64,000 nt of DNA from JANQOH01 sp965242575 (GTDB lineage: Bacteria > Pseudomonadota > Alphaproteobacteria > UBA7887): positions 2,480,001 to 2,544,000 of the forward strand of contig OZ251461.1 in NCBI GenBank assembly GCA_965242575.1, read 5' to 3'. A model generated the notes under the pieces. It did not search any database. It saw only the letters and a program-made list of their open reading frames with translations, and was not told the DNA's origin. Both the position numbers and the translations under genes were made by a program. Shown here piece by piece: positions 44,649 to 54,866 of this stretch (position 1 is the stretch's first letter; each line of letters opens with the position of its first letter).

Positions 44649-45929
44649 ATGCGAATTTTCGCCATGGGAGCGGCCGTCGCGGCGGCCGTCGCCGTTGCGC
44701 ACGCCGCGCGCGCGGAATACACCCTCATCGATGGGGACAATGGACAGCTGCGCGCGGGCGTGAACGCCGCGGCCATCTTCATCAGCGAACCGAACACCTT
44801 CTACGACGACGAAGACGACGAGAAGGACATCCAGTGGGCGGACGGCTTCGTCCAGGCGCGACTCGCCGGCGATTACGAGACGGGCGCCGCGGGCCGCCTG
44901 TTCGGCGAGGCCTCCATCGTCGCCGCAGCGACTCGCGGGGCCGGCGACGTGTGGCGCATCACCGAGGGCCGGGAGGAGGTGTTCCCGGAGCTCTTTTACG
45001 CGGGCTGGGCCTCCGGAGAGACGTTTCCCGGCCTCGGAACGGACGCGATCCAGTTCTCCTTCGGCAACCAGATCATCCGCGTCGGCGATGGTTTCATCGT
45101 CTATGACGGCGTGGGCGACTGGAACCGCACGGCGTTCTACACCGCGCCCCGCCGGGCGTTTCGGAAGTCCGCCCTGTTGCGCGTCAACGCCGGGCCGCTG
45201 CGCACGATGGCGTTCGCGACCGGCGCCGGGGGCGTCGATCGCGACAACGCCAAACTGGCCGGGGTCGACCTCGAATACGTCGACGAGGAGCGCGGCAGCA
45301 TCGGCGCGAGCTACATCCGGGTGCGCGAAAGCGCGGGCAACGGCCTCGACCTCGGCGGCATGATCACGGTGAGCCTCCGCGCGCAGGGCCGCCCGCTGTC
45401 CGCGCCCGGATGGTCGTCGCTCTTCCTGTCCGGGGAATACGTCGACCAGAGCGGCGTCGCGGATATCGGCGAGAACGCGTGGTACGTCGAGGCGGGCTAC
45501 GGGTTCGACGACACGCCATGGAAGCCCTATGTGGGCTACCGTTTCAACCGGTTCTCCGAGGGTTACAACAAGCTGTATCCGGGCTTCTCGCGCGGGTGGG
45601 GCACGTGGTTCTACGGCGAGGTGCTGACCAACTACTTCTGGCACAGCAACTTGCAGATACACATGTTGCAGGCGCGCGCCGCGCCGGCGGACAATCTGGC
45701 GATCACCGCCAACCTTTACGATATCGATTTCGTCGACGTGGCGCCGGACATCGGCGACCGCAACGCGGCGCAGGAGTTCAACCTGATCGCGGACTGGACG
45801 ATAACCCCGAACATGGGGCTGAGCCCCATCTTCGGCGTCTCCTTCCCCGGCGAGGGCATAACCCGGCGGTCCAATTTCGGCGACGAAACCGCGTATCTGT
45901 TCGGCCTCTACGCCTGGGCGAGCTTCTGA
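44649..45929 (+). CDS. Outer-membrane porin-like protein (alginate-export type)
   Basis: A 426-residue protein with a signal peptide (MRIFAMGAAVAAAVAVAHAA). The rest consists of alternating amphipathic strands (WYVEAGYGFDDTPWKPYVGY, FFGVSFPGEG-type turns) ending with the aromatic LYAWASF, the C-terminal signature of outer-membrane barrels. Sequence such as AIQFSFGNQIIRVGDGFIVYD and LRVNAGPLRTMAFATG resembles alginate-export/OprD-like channels. The solute is unknown. It stands alone after the surface protein gene, separated by 211 bp. Confidence 0.75.
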   Translation: MRIFAMGAAVAAAVAVAHAARAEYTLIDGDNGQLRAGVNAAAIFISEPNTFYDDEDDEKDIQWADGFVQARLAGDYETGAAGRLFGEASIVAAATRGAGDVWRITEGREEVFPELFYAGWASGETFPGLGTDAIQFSFGNQIIRVGDGFIVYDGVGDWNRTAFYTAPRRAFRKSALLRVNAGPLRTMAFATGAGGVDRDNAKLAGVDLEYVDEERGSIGASYIRVRESAGNGLDLGGMITVSLRAQGRPLSAPGWSSLFLSGEYVDQSGVADIGENAWYVEAGYGFDDTPWKPYVGYRFNRFSEGYNKLYPGFSRGWGTWFYGEVLTNYFWHSNLQIHMLQARAAPADNLAITANLYDIDFVDVAPDIGDRNAAQEFNLIADWTITPNMGLSPIFGVSFPGEGITRRSNFGDETAYLFGLYAWASF

Positions 45930-46028
45930 CGCCAGTCCCAACGGCTCATCCGGCAGGCGTTGCGGACGGCGCCGCGGCTCCATCCCGCGCCGCCCCGCCT
46001 GGGGGGGCCGGGAGTCACCGCGGCTCCT

Positions 46029-46439
46029 TCATGCGGCGCCGGCGCCTCCGCGAACGCTTTCTCGTTCCCACGCGCGCACGCGCGACTCGCCGACAACCCA
46101 TAGTTTCCCGTCGAGCGACGTTGGCGGGAACGGCGCGAGAGACAGCATCTTCAGGAATCTTCGGCCGATTTCCAGAACATGATCCCGCTCCTGGTTCGCG
46201 AGTCGGAACACCACGATTCCGGGGTAGTCCCCGGGCGGATACGCACGAATGTCGGCGAAACCCATATCGAAGGTAACGATAGTCCGGCCCTCTTCCGAAC
46301 ATACGGAGGCCAGTTCCGAATCCTTCGCCCCGGAAAGCCCCTGGCCGGCGACCGTAGCCGCGTCGCGTCCGGATCGGCGAAATATGGCGGCCAGCTCCGC
46401 AGGCATGTTTTCGTCCAGCTTGAATCGCACGGCGGTCAT
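46029..46439 (-). CDS. DUF5615 PIN-like toxin
   Basis: A 136-residue protein beginning VRFKLDENMPAELAAIFRR. The family's conserved acids lie at LDEN, in SGAKDSELASVCSEE and in IVTFDMGFADIRAYPPG. These are PIN-fold-related proteins, most likely ribonucleases. The start overlaps the stop of the DUF433 gene by 4 bp (ATGA). Together they form a common toxin-antitoxin pair. The C-terminal 35 residues are longer than in many members. Confidence 0.88.
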   Translation of the reverse strand: MTAVRFKLDENMPAELAAIFRRSGRDAATVAGQGLSGAKDSELASVCSEEGRTIVTFDMGFADIRAYPPGDYPGIVVFRLANQERDHVLEIGRRFLKMLSLAPFPPTSLDGKLWVVGESRVRAWERESVRGGAGAA

Positions 46440-46663
46440 CCGGCCAGCGGCATCGTCCGCTCCCTGGCCATTTCGGCGGCGTAGAGCAACGCGGCCCGGA
46501 CGGCTTCGCGGCTGACCGCGGGATAGCTGCGCACGATATCGTCCGCTCCCCGGCCCGCCGCCAGATTGTCGAGCACGACCGTCACCGGCACCCGAGTGCC
46601 GGCGATACAGGCCTTGCCGTGGCAGACCTCCGGATCGACGGCGATGTAATCGCGCCAGTTCAT
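46436..46663 (-). CDS. DUF433 antitoxin
   Basis: A 75-residue protein with the DUF433 signature WRDYIAVDPEVCHGKACIAG, TRVPVTVVLDNLAAG and IVRSYPAVSREAVRAALLYA, a small helix-turn-helix-like module. It normally represses its operon and neutralises the DUF5615 partner. It is translationally coupled to that partner through a 4-bp overlap. Confidence 0.9.
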   Translation of the reverse strand: MNWRDYIAVDPEVCHGKACIAGTRVPVTVVLDNLAAGRGADDIVRSYPAVSREAVRAALLYAAEMARERTMPLAG

Positions 46664-46808
46664 GGCGTCCTCCCACGTTCAACCGGGCGCCCCTCCGCTC
46701 CGCCTCCGCTCCGGATCGGAGGGGCGGCGCGCGACGCGGCCCGGCGTCCGGGGAAACGGGCCGTCGCCCCGGACGAAATTCCGCCCGTCCCGGACGACGC
46801 CCTCCGCC

Positions 46809-47996
46809 TCACGCCGCCCTCCCCTCGCCGCGTCTTCGGGCGAGGACGCGGACGAGGCGGCGCGTCGAGACCACGCCCCTGAATTCGCCGCCCTCGTCCA
46901 CCACGCAGACCGGGCGGTCGGACCGGAGGATGGCGGGCAGCGCGTCCTCCAGCATGGTCCCGGCGGGGACGGTCGGCGGCATGCGGGCGGCGGCGCAAAG
47001 GTCGCCCCCCCGCCCTTCCCGCTCGGCCAGATCCTCCTCGGTCGCCAGGCCGCGGAACTCGTCGCCGTCGAAGACGAAGCCGTATTCGGTGTCCTCCTCG
47101 CGCATCCGGCGCAGCGCCTCCTCCACCGTCCCGCCGGCGAGGCGCGGGCGCGGCGGGCCCATCACCTTGTCCACGGCGAGGACGCGGGCGCGGTTCACAT
47201 CGCCGACGAACGCCTCGACGTAGTCGTCGGCGGGCTCCAGCAGGATCTCCTCCGGCGGCCCCACCTGGCTCAATTTTCCGTCCTTGAGGATGGCGATCCG
47301 GTCGCCCAGGCGCAGCGCCTCGTCGAGGTCGTGGGTGATGAAAACGATGGTCTTGCGCAGCCGCTGCTGGATTTCGATCAGCTGGTCCTGCATCCCGGTG
47401 CGGATCAGCGGGTCGAGGGCGCTGAACGCTTCGTCCATCAACAGGATCTGCGGGTCGCCGCAAAGGGCGCGGGCCAGGCCCACGCGCTGCTGCATCCCGC
47501 CCGACAACTGGCTCGGCCAGGCGTTCTCGTAACCGGCGAGGCCGACGGTCTCGATCCACTGGCGCGCCTTGTGGCCGCGCCCGACCTTGTTGACGCCGCG
47601 GATCTCGAGGCCGTAGGCGACGTTCTCGACGACGGTGCGGTGGGGCATGAGGCCGAAACGCTGGAACACCATCGCCGTCCTGGAGCGGCGGAATTCGCGC
47701 AGCTCGGCGGGGTTCATCGCCATGACGTCGTCGCCGTCGACGACGATGCGCCCGGCGGTCGGTTCGATGAGGCGGTTCAAATGGCGGATCAGGGTCGATT
47801 TGCCGGAGCCGGACAGCCCCATGACGACGAAGATCTCGCCCTCCTCGACCGACAGGGTCACGTCGTCGAGCCCGACGGTGTGGCCGGTCTCGGCGAGGAT
47901 CTCGTCGCGCGTCCCGCCGGCGCGGGCGCGGGCCAGCGCCGCTTCGGGCGCCGGGCCGAAGATCTTGTAAACCCCCTCGACCTCGATCTTCGCCAT
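46809..47996 (-). CDS. proV: Glycine betaine/proline ABC transporter ATP-binding protein (ProV) with CBS domains
   Basis: A 395-residue ABC ATPase. Walker A GLSGSGKST, signature QLSGGMQQRVGLARALCGDP, Walker B LLMDEAFSALDP and H-loop FITHDLDEALRLGDR are all present. The N-terminal extension (IFGPAPEAALARARAGGTRD) and the PHRTVVENVAYGLEIRG stretch are specific to ProV/OpuAA. Two C-terminal CBS motifs (near 285-390) probably sense ionic strength. It powers uptake of betaine-type osmoprotectants with ProW and ProX encoded upstream. Confidence 0.96.
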   Translation of the reverse strand: MAKIEVEGVYKIFGPAPEAALARARAGGTRDEILAETGHTVGLDDVTLSVEEGEIFVVMGLSGSGKSTLIRHLNRLIEPTAGRIVVDGDDVMAMNPAELREFRRSRTAMVFQRFGLMPHRTVVENVAYGLEIRGVNKVGRGHKARQWIETVGLAGYENAWPSQLSGGMQQRVGLARALCGDPQILLMDEAFSALDPLIRTGMQDQLIEIQQRLRKTIVFITHDLDEALRLGDRIAILKDGKLSQVGPPEEILLEPADDYVEAFVGDVNRARVLAVDKVMGPPRPRLAGGTVEEALRRMREEDTEYGFVFDGDEFRGLATEEDLAEREGRGGDLCAAARMPPTVPAGTMLEDALPAILRSDRPVCVVDEGGEFRGVVSTRRLVRVLARRRGEGRAA

Positions 47997-48024
47997 GGCG
48001 TCCCCGCCCGCGCGCCGGCGGGCG

Positions 48025-48921
48025 TCAGCCCCCGGCGTCGCGGTATTTCTGGATGCGCCGCCCGTAGGCCTGCGAGACGCGGTCCAGAACGATGGCGATG
48101 GCGGCGATGGCCAGGCCGTTGAACAGGCCGAGCGCGAAATACTGGTTGGTGATCGCCCGCAGCACCGGCTGGCCCAGCCCCTGGACGCCGATCATCGACG
48201 CGATCACCACCATCGCCAGCGCCATCATGATGGTCTGGTTGACGCCGGCCATGATGTTGGGCAGCGCCAGCGGTATCTGCGCGCCGAACAGGCGCTGGCG
48301 CGGGCTGGCGCCGAAGGCGTCGGCGGCCTCCATCACCTCCTTGTCGACGAGGCGGATACCGAGGTCGGTCAGGCGGATCACCGGCGGAATGGCGTAGATC
48401 ATCACCGCTATCGCGCCCGGGACGCGGCCGATGCCGAGCAGCATGACCACCGGGATGAGATAGACGAAGCTCGGCATGGTCTGCATGACGTCGAGAACCG
48501 GCGTTATCGCGGCGCGGGTCCGGTCGGAGCGCGCCATGAGAATGCCGATGGGGATGCCGAAGACGATGGCGAGCAGGGTGCAGACGGCGATGATGGCGAC
48601 CGTCCGCATCGCGTCCTCCCACATGCCGAACAGGCCGATGGCGAAGAACGTCAAACCGACGACTGCGGTGAGTCCCAGTTTGCGGCTGGCGAGCCAGCCC
48701 AGGACCATGAAGACGAGGATCGCCATCCACCACGGCAGGTCGAGCAGGAACCGCTCGAAACCGATCATGAACTGGAGCAGCGGGTCGAAGAACGCCTCGA
48801 TGGAGTCGCCCCAGGCGCGGGAGAATTCCCGGTAGCCGTCGTCGATGCCCTTGCGCAGCTCGCGGAGCGTGTCGCGCGGCAGCGCCGGGAACTCGAACAG
48901 CCAGCCGCCTTCGGCGGCCAT
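48025..48921 (-). CDS. proW: Glycine betaine/proline ABC transporter permease (ProW)
   Basis: A 298-residue membrane protein with about six to seven hydrophobic segments. The binding-protein-dependent permease signature is seen as EAADAFGASPRQRLFGAQIP and IMAGVNQTIMMALAMVVIAS. The ALVLDVMQTMPSFVYLIP-like stretch (TPVLDVMQTMPSFVYLIPVV) is typical of ProW/OpuAB. It lies between proX and proV, 28 bp before proV. Confidence 0.95.
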   Translation of the reverse strand: MAAEGGWLFEFPALPRDTLRELRKGIDDGYREFSRAWGDSIEAFFDPLLQFMIGFERFLLDLPWWMAILVFMVLGWLASRKLGLTAVVGLTFFAIGLFGMWEDAMRTVAIIAVCTLLAIVFGIPIGILMARSDRTRAAITPVLDVMQTMPSFVYLIPVVMLLGIGRVPGAIAVMIYAIPPVIRLTDLGIRLVDKEVMEAADAFGASPRQRLFGAQIPLALPNIMAGVNQTIMMALAMVVIASMIGVQGLGQPVLRAITNQYFALGLFNGLAIAAIAIVLDRVSQAYGRRIQKYRDAGG

Positions 48922-48952
48922 GGGGCGAACCCCTCCTCTTCCGGCGCCGGCC

Positions 48953-49960
48953 CTACAGCGCCGCCCTCACCCGCTCCGCCTGTTCGGCGGTCAGCCACGG
49001 GGTCCAGAGGTCCTCGTGGTTCTCGAAGAAGTAGATCGCCCCATCCTCGCCCTTGTACTGGTTCTCGTCCATGTAGGAGAGGATGGCGCTGGCGACGGCG
49101 GCGGGCCAGGAGCGCTTGCGCAGGTAGTCGAGCGCCTCGGGCGCCGATTCGGCGAAACTCGACGTCACGACGGTGTAGATGAGCGATTCGACCCAGGCGT
49201 TGGGCTTCGGATCCTGGCAGTCCGGGATCGCGGTGCAGGACTTCCAGTGCTCCGAATCGTGCGGGACGCCGAAACCGAGCATCGCCATGTCGTATTTGCC
49301 GAGGATGGCGGTGGGGGACCAGTAATAGCCGAGCCACGGCTCGCCGCGCTCGTAGGCGCGGGCGATGGCGCCGGCCAGGCCGGCGGCGGAGCCGGGGTCC
49401 ACCAGTTCGAAGCCCTTGTCCTCGCCGCCCCAGGCGCGGAACAGGTTGTCGTTCACGTATTGGCAGGCCCAGCCGGAGGGGCAGCCGTACACCGCGCCGA
49501 GGTCGGAGTATTCGGGATGCGGGAACAGGTCGGGCCGCGCCAGGGCGTCGTCGATGGTCTCGATCTCGGGGTGGGCCTCCTTGAAGTAGCGCGGAACCCA
49601 CCAGCCCTCCTGGCCGCCGTCGCTGAGGATCTCCGACGCCCGGACGAGCCGGCCTTCGGCGAGCGCGGCCGCCAGCGGTTCGCCCGCGGTGTTGACCCAC
49701 ATTTCCGGCGCGATGTCGGGTTCGCCCTTCTCGGTCATCGAGGTCAGGGTGGGCACCGTGTCGCCCGGCACCAGCTCCACCTCGCAGCCGAAGGCGGACT
49801 CCAGCACGATGCGGTCGACATGCGCCGCGAATTCCGCCGAGGCCCAATTCATGTTGGAGATGGAGACCCGTCCGCATTCCGCCGCCGCCGGCGCCGCCGC
49901 CAGGGCCAGACCGAGGCACGCGCCGAGCGCGGCGGGAGCGAGCGTTCGCTTCATCGTCAT
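48953..49960 (-). CDS. proX: Glycine betaine-type ABC transporter substrate-binding protein (ProX)
   Basis: A 335-residue periplasmic protein with a signal peptide (LAPAALGACLGLALAAAPAA). The OpuAC-type binding domain contains ISNMNWASAEFAAHVDRIVL, VELVPGDTVPTLTSM, PDIAPEMWVNTAGEPL and YGCPSGWACQYVNDN; aromatic residues of this kind line the trimethylammonium pocket. AGGAGG lies nine bases before the start chosen. It is the first gene of proX-proW-proV. A close paralogue lies at 53856-54866. Confidence 0.93.
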   Translation of the reverse strand: MTMKRTLAPAALGACLGLALAAAPAAAECGRVSISNMNWASAEFAAHVDRIVLESAFGCEVELVPGDTVPTLTSMTEKGEPDIAPEMWVNTAGEPLAAALAEGRLVRASEILSDGGQEGWWVPRYFKEAHPEIETIDDALARPDLFPHPEYSDLGAVYGCPSGWACQYVNDNLFRAWGGEDKGFELVDPGSAAGLAGAIARAYERGEPWLGYYWSPTAILGKYDMAMLGFGVPHDSEHWKSCTAIPDCQDPKPNAWVESLIYTVVTSSFAESAPEALDYLRKRSWPAAVASAILSYMDENQYKGEDGAIYFFENHEDLWTPWLTAEQAERVRAAL

Positions 49961-50044
49961 CGTCGTTCTCCTCCTGGCAAGGGTCGACGCTAACACGCGC
50001 GGCGCGGCGCGGCAAATCCGGCGGCCGGCGGGCGCGACGCGGCG

Positions 50045-53000
50045 TCAGAACCCGAGCCGCATTTTCGCCGCGATTCCCCAGTCGGGGCCGCCCGCCGGCG
50101 CGCCGGCGTCCGCCCCGAAGCGCGCGTAGCCGCCCAGCGTCGCCGCCGCGCGGTCGCCGCTCCACGCGTCATAGACCAGCTGCGTCCGCACCTCGCGCCC
50201 GGCCGACGCAAGCGACACCGCCCGCGCCGCGAACGCCACCTCGCCGTCCGCAACCTCCCGCGCCGGCGCCAGAACCATCGCCACCCGGCCCCGGGGGCGG
50301 AACGGCGCAGACGCCGTCGCCGTCAGCCGATCCCCCGGCGCGAACACGCCCGACGCAGAAACGCCGACCGCCAGCGAGTCCGAACGCAACGCGCCCCAGT
50401 GCCGGACCAGCGAACCCGGAGCACCGGGGCGCGCCCCCGTCGACCCGAAACTGTAACTCCCGAACGCCGTCGCCTTGCCCGAAAGCGGCTTCTCCACCCC
50501 CACATCGACGAAATTCGTCACCGAAGCCGGCGCCGGCCCGAACCCGCCCGACGACCGCATGCCCAGGCGCGCGCCGCGCTCCCGCAGCGTCCCCGCGCCC
50601 AGTTTGACCGACAGCCCGCCGGCGAAGCGGCGGTCGACCCCCACCGCAACCAGCCGCGCGCGCGGCGCCCCGAAGCGGCTGCGCCCGTCCCGACCGGTGA
50701 AACTCAACCGCGTTCGCCCGTCGAGGCGCCAGTCCACCCCCACCCCCGGCCCTTCGCCGGAGAACGCCGCGAACGGGCGCACCGACAGCCCGTCGGCGAA
50801 CAGGTCGCGGTCGACGGACGCGGCGAAGCCGGTCCGCGCGCCGGGCGCGCCCGCGCCTTGCCCCACCGTCACCGTCAGGCCCGCCTGCGGCTGGAGCGAG
50901 AAGCGGTAATCGCGCAGCGGCTCCCCGGCGGCGCCCGGGTCGGGATCGAACGCCCGCCATGCCCGCCGCGCCGCTCCGGCGCCCACGCCATGATCGGCCG
51001 GGCCGGCGAAAGAGAACGCCGCGCCCACGCCCAGCGGCGCGACCGTCCACTCGCGCCGCGCCGGCTCCAGGAATCCGTGCACGAGGCTCCCCGAGCTCCA
51101 GTCCTCGCCGGCGAGGAAGGCGGCGTTCAGGTCGTGGAGGAACGGGAACCCCTGCTCGTCGTAAACGACGGTGTCGGCCAGCGCCGCGACCGCCCGGACG
51201 CTGGCGCCCGGCGGCAGCCGGACCGCGGTTCCCCGCACCGGCGCCGCGCCCGAGCCGGGCAGCGCCATGCTGGTGAAGCCGACGGGGTTCATCGCCGCGC
51301 CCAGGTCGAGGGCGCCGTGGCCGCACTTGGCGGACACGCCGGTGGTCGAGTCGTAGGCGCAGTTCGTCGCGTCGACCTGCCGCGCCGTGGTCAGCAGCCG
51401 GTCGACGATCTGGCTCCCGGTCTTGTTGGGAAACGCCGCCCACACCACCGCCGCCGCGCCGGCCACGTAAGGGGCGGAAAAGGACGTGCCGCCTGTCCTC
51501 GTGTAGAGGCGCTGGCCTGCGGGCAGCCCGTTCCTGGGCCTGGTGGTCGTGTAGGCGGTTCCCGGCGCCATCAGGCAATACTGCTTGAGCGTCCCGCACT
51601 GGGTGGCCTGGCTCGTCCAGCCCGTGCCGTCCTCGTTCAGCGCCGTGGCCACGATCCCGAGCCCGGCGATCCCCTCGTCCCCGACCGCCCTGGCCGGCCA
51701 GTTCGACACTTCCGCGCCGCCGTCGTTCCCCGCGGGGATGACCATGATCCGGCCCCGTCCGGCCGCCACCCGCATCGCCGCCGCATAGTAGGGCCCCTTC
51801 CAGGCTTGTTGCGTCGACCAGGAGGGGATGATGATATGGGCGCTGCCCGCCGGGTCGGCCGTGTAGGTGTCTCGGTGTCCCGTGTTCGGGTAGCTGTAGG
51901 TTCCCGCCAGCCCCGCCGCCGACGCGAAGGCGGCGTCCGCGCCGTATCTCCCGGAGTATATTCCCTGGATGTCGACGAGGTTCGCGTTGTAGGCGACGCC
52001 GTGCATGCCCTCGCCGTCGCGCCGGGCGGCGGCGATGCCGGCGACCCGCGTTCCATGCGAGCCGAGGGAGGAGGCGCCCGTGAGGTGAACTCGCGTCACG
52101 GACCCCAGGTCGGGGTGGGAGTCGTAAATACGGAAGTCCATGACGGCGATGGTGACGCCGCCCCCTCCCGGCTCGCCCGCGGTGCGCGCCGCATAGCCTT
52201 CCGCCGCGTTGATCAACGGCAGTCCGAGGGAGGCGGTGTATTCCGCGGTCTCCCACGAGCTCGCCGTGCTCTTCGCCGTCGCGGGCTCCAGCGCTTCGCC
52301 CGAAGCCGGCGTGCGGACCGTGTTCACCGCCGGGCGGACGTTCTTCACCGTGACCGTCACGCTATCGGTCGCCGTATTGCCGCCGGCGTCGGATACCGTC
52401 AGCGTGAACGTCAGCGTCGCGTCCGCCGTCACCGTCGGCGCCGTGAACGTCGGGGCGGCCGTGCTCGCGCCGCTCAACGTCGCCGTCGGCGTTCCGGTCT
52501 GCGTCCAGGCCCAAGTGAGCGTTCCGCCCTCGGGGTCCGAACTCCCGCTCCCGTCGAGCGCCGCCGCGTCGCCTTCATAGGTCGTGAAATCGTCCCCGGC
52601 GTCCGCGACCGGCGCGTCGTCGTCGGCCCGCACCGAGATCGTCACCGCGTCGATCGCGGATGCGCCGCCGGGGTCGGTCACCGTCAGCGTGAACGTCAGG
52701 CTTGCCGGCGCCGCGAGCTGCGGTGTGGAGAACGTCGGCGCCGCCGTGTTCGCGCCGGTCAACGCCACCGTTGTCGTCCCGCCGGTCTGCGTCCACGCGA
52801 ACGCCAGCGCCTTGCCCTCGGGGTCCGAACTGCCGCTCCCGTCGAGCGTTACCGCGTCGCCGTCGTTTATCGTGGCGTCGGCGCCGGCGTTCGCGGTGGG
52901 CGCGTCGTTGTCTGCGCGCACCGTGACGTTCGCGGTGTCGCTCGCGAACGCGCCGTCCGGGTCGGTCACCGTCAGGGTGAACGTCAAGACGGCGCTCGCC

Positions 53001-53664
53001 TCCAGCTCCGGCGCAGTGAAGGTCGCGCGGGCCGTGTCCGCGCCGGATAGCGCCGCCTGCGGCGCGCCGCCGGTCTGCGTCCACGCGAAGGTCAACGCCC
53101 CGTCCTCGGGGTCCGAACTGCCGCGTCCGTCGAGGGTCGCGGCGGCGCCTTCGTCCACCGCGATGTCGCCCCCGGCGTCGGCGGCGCGCCGGGAGGCCGC
53201 GGACGACCACGCACGGTAATGGTTTCAACCACCACCGCCCGCACCGCGCCGGCGGCGTCGGTCGCGGTCAGGGTGAACGCCAGCACCGCCTCCCCCGGCC
53301 GGTTCGGGGCGTCGAACTCCGGGTTACAGGTATCGGCGCCGCGCAACTCCACCCGGAGCGTCCCCGCCGTCTGCCGCCAGCTACAGGACAGCGGCCCGTC
53401 TTCGGGGTCGAGGCGGCCGCCGCCCGCGAGCGTCACGACGGCGCCGGGGTCCATGGTCCGCATGGGGAGCCGGACCGCCTCCGGCGCGGGCGGAGCCGGG
53501 TCCGTCCCCGGGTCCGGCGACGGAGGAGCCGTCGGCGCGGGGTTCGGCGCCGGAGCGGCCGTCTGCGCCGGCTGGCCGCCGCCCCCGCCGCAGGCCAGCA
53601 ACCCGATGGAGAGCGCCGCCAAGACCGGAAGCGCGGCCTGCCTCGCCAGCGACGTCCACCTCAT
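50045..53664 (-). pseudogene. Lipoprotein subtilisin-like autotransporter with PKD-type repeats, frameshifted
   Basis: The start at 53664 encodes a lipoprotein signal (ALPVLAALSIGLLAC, lipobox LLAC) and a first PKD/REJ-like domain. The frame then ends at 53092. The continuation, from about 53222 downwards, is in the frame shifted by -1 and runs to 50045. It holds three more PKD-type repeats (TLDGSGSSDPEGKALAFAWT). A subtilase domain follows, with Asp (VMDFRIYDSHPDL), His (GSHGTRVAGIAA), Asn (PAGNDGG) and Ser (GGTSFSAPYVAG). A C-terminal barrel ends in IAAKMRLGF. Either one base was lost near 53170-53222 or the assembly is wrong; the repeats show the two parts belong together. Confidence 0.8.
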
Positions 53665-53691
53665 GATCAGCCGGCATCGCCGTTGGCGACG

Positions 53692-53707
53692 CCCCCCCCC
53701 CCCCCCC
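53692..53707. repeat. Homopolymer (16 C on plus strand) upstream of the subtilisin autotransporter
   Basis: Sixteen identical bases lie 27 bp upstream of the lipoprotein start on the minus strand, where they read as G. This position falls in the leader or core promoter. Slippage could change promoter spacing or an upstream reading frame. Confidence 0.7.
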
Positions 53708-53855
53708 GCGCCCGGGGTCGCGGCGAGGGGTCCGGGAACGCGCCCGCGACCGGCGCGCAGGGGTTCGCGCGAGGGTTCATATCGATGGCGATCCCGATCC
53801 GGCCGTCCCGCGCCGGCAAACTGGGACGAAATCGTTACGAACGCAAGCGGGCGGG

Positions 53856-54866
53856 TCAGCGGGCCGACTTCACCCGCGCCGCGCGCTCCGGGGAGAGCCA
53901 GGAGGTCCACAGGTCCTCGTATTCCTCGAGGAAGTAGCGCGCCCCGTCCTCGCCGTCGTAGCGGTTCTCCTCCATGTAGAGGGCGACCTCGCCGGCGAGG
54001 GCGGCCGGCCAGGCGCGGCGGCGGAGCCAGGAGAGCGCCTCGGGCGCGGACTCGGCGAATTCGGCGGCGGCGACGGTCCAGACGCGCGATTCCGCCCAGG
54101 CGTTCCGCTTCGGGTCCGGGCAGTCCGGCCGCGCGGTGCAGTCCCGCCAGTGCGCGGGGTCGTGGGGAACGCCGAAATCCAGTTTGACCATGCGGTATTT
54201 CGCGAGGAGCGCGGTGGGAACCGCGTAATAGCCGAGCCACGCCTCGCCGCGGTCGTAGGCGCCGGCGAGGGCCCCGGCGAGGCCCGCGGCGGAGCCGGGA
54301 TCGACCAGTTCGAAGCCCTTCTCCCCGCCCCTCCAGGCGCGGAACTGGTTCTCCATGACGTATTGGCAGGCCCAGCCGGAGGGGCAGCCGTAAACCGCGC
54401 CGACGCCGGCGTATTCGGGGTGCGGGAACAGGTCCGGCCGCGCCAGGGCGTCGTCGACGGTCGCGACCTCGGGATGGGACTCGCGGAAATAAGCGGGAAC
54501 CCACCAGCCCTCCTCGGCGCCGTCGCTGAGTATCCTCGCGAGCCGGACCACCCGGCCGTCGGCGAGCGCGGCGGCGAGCGGCGCGCCGGCGTTGTTGGTC
54601 CACATTTCCGGCGCGATGTCGGGCTGGCCCCGCTCGATCATCGAGGCCACGGTCGGCACGGTGTCGCCGGGAACCAGCTCCACCTCGCAGCCGAAGGCGG
54701 CCTCGAGGACGATCCGGTCCAAATGGGCGGCGAACTCCGCCGACGCCCAGGTCATGTTGGCGATGGCGACCCGGCCGCACTCGGCGGGCGCCGGCGCGGC
54801 GAGCGCGGCGGCGGCCAGCCCGGCGCCGAGCGCCGCGGCGAGGCGCGTCTTCCTCATGTTCCTCAT
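53856..54866 (-). CDS. Second ProX-type substrate-binding protein
   Basis: A 336-residue paralogue of the ProX at 48953-49960, alike along its length (AIANMTWASAEFAAHLDRIV, VELVPGDTVPTVAS, YGCPSGWACQYVMEN, FELVDPGSAAGLAGALAG). It has a signal peptide and AAAGGAGG before the ATG. It overlaps the stop of a class V aminotransferase by 4 bp and has no permease or ATPase of its own, so it may share the proVW machinery or present a different quaternary amine. The paralogues flank the subtilisin gene. Confidence 0.9.
   Translation of the reverse strand: MRNMRKTRLAAALGAGLAAAALAAPAPAECGRVAIANMTWASAEFAAHLDRIVLEAAFGCEVELVPGDTVPTVASMIERGQPDIAPEMWTNNAGAPLAAALADGRVVRLARILSDGAEEGWWVPAYFRESHPEVATVDDALARPDLFPHPEYAGVGAVYGCPSGWACQYVMENQFRAWRGGEKGFELVDPGSAAGLAGALAGAYDRGEAWLGYYAVPTALLAKYRMVKLDFGVPHDPAHWRDCTARPDCPDPKRNAWAESRVWTVAAAEFAESAPEALSWLRRRAWPAALAGEVALYMEENRYDGEDGARYFLEEYEDLWTSWLSPERAARVKSAR

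Noticed and set aside
44600..44650. tRNA-like T-arm (GTTCGAGTC) before the porin gene
   Set aside because: No matching acceptor, D or anticodon arms could be drawn around it.
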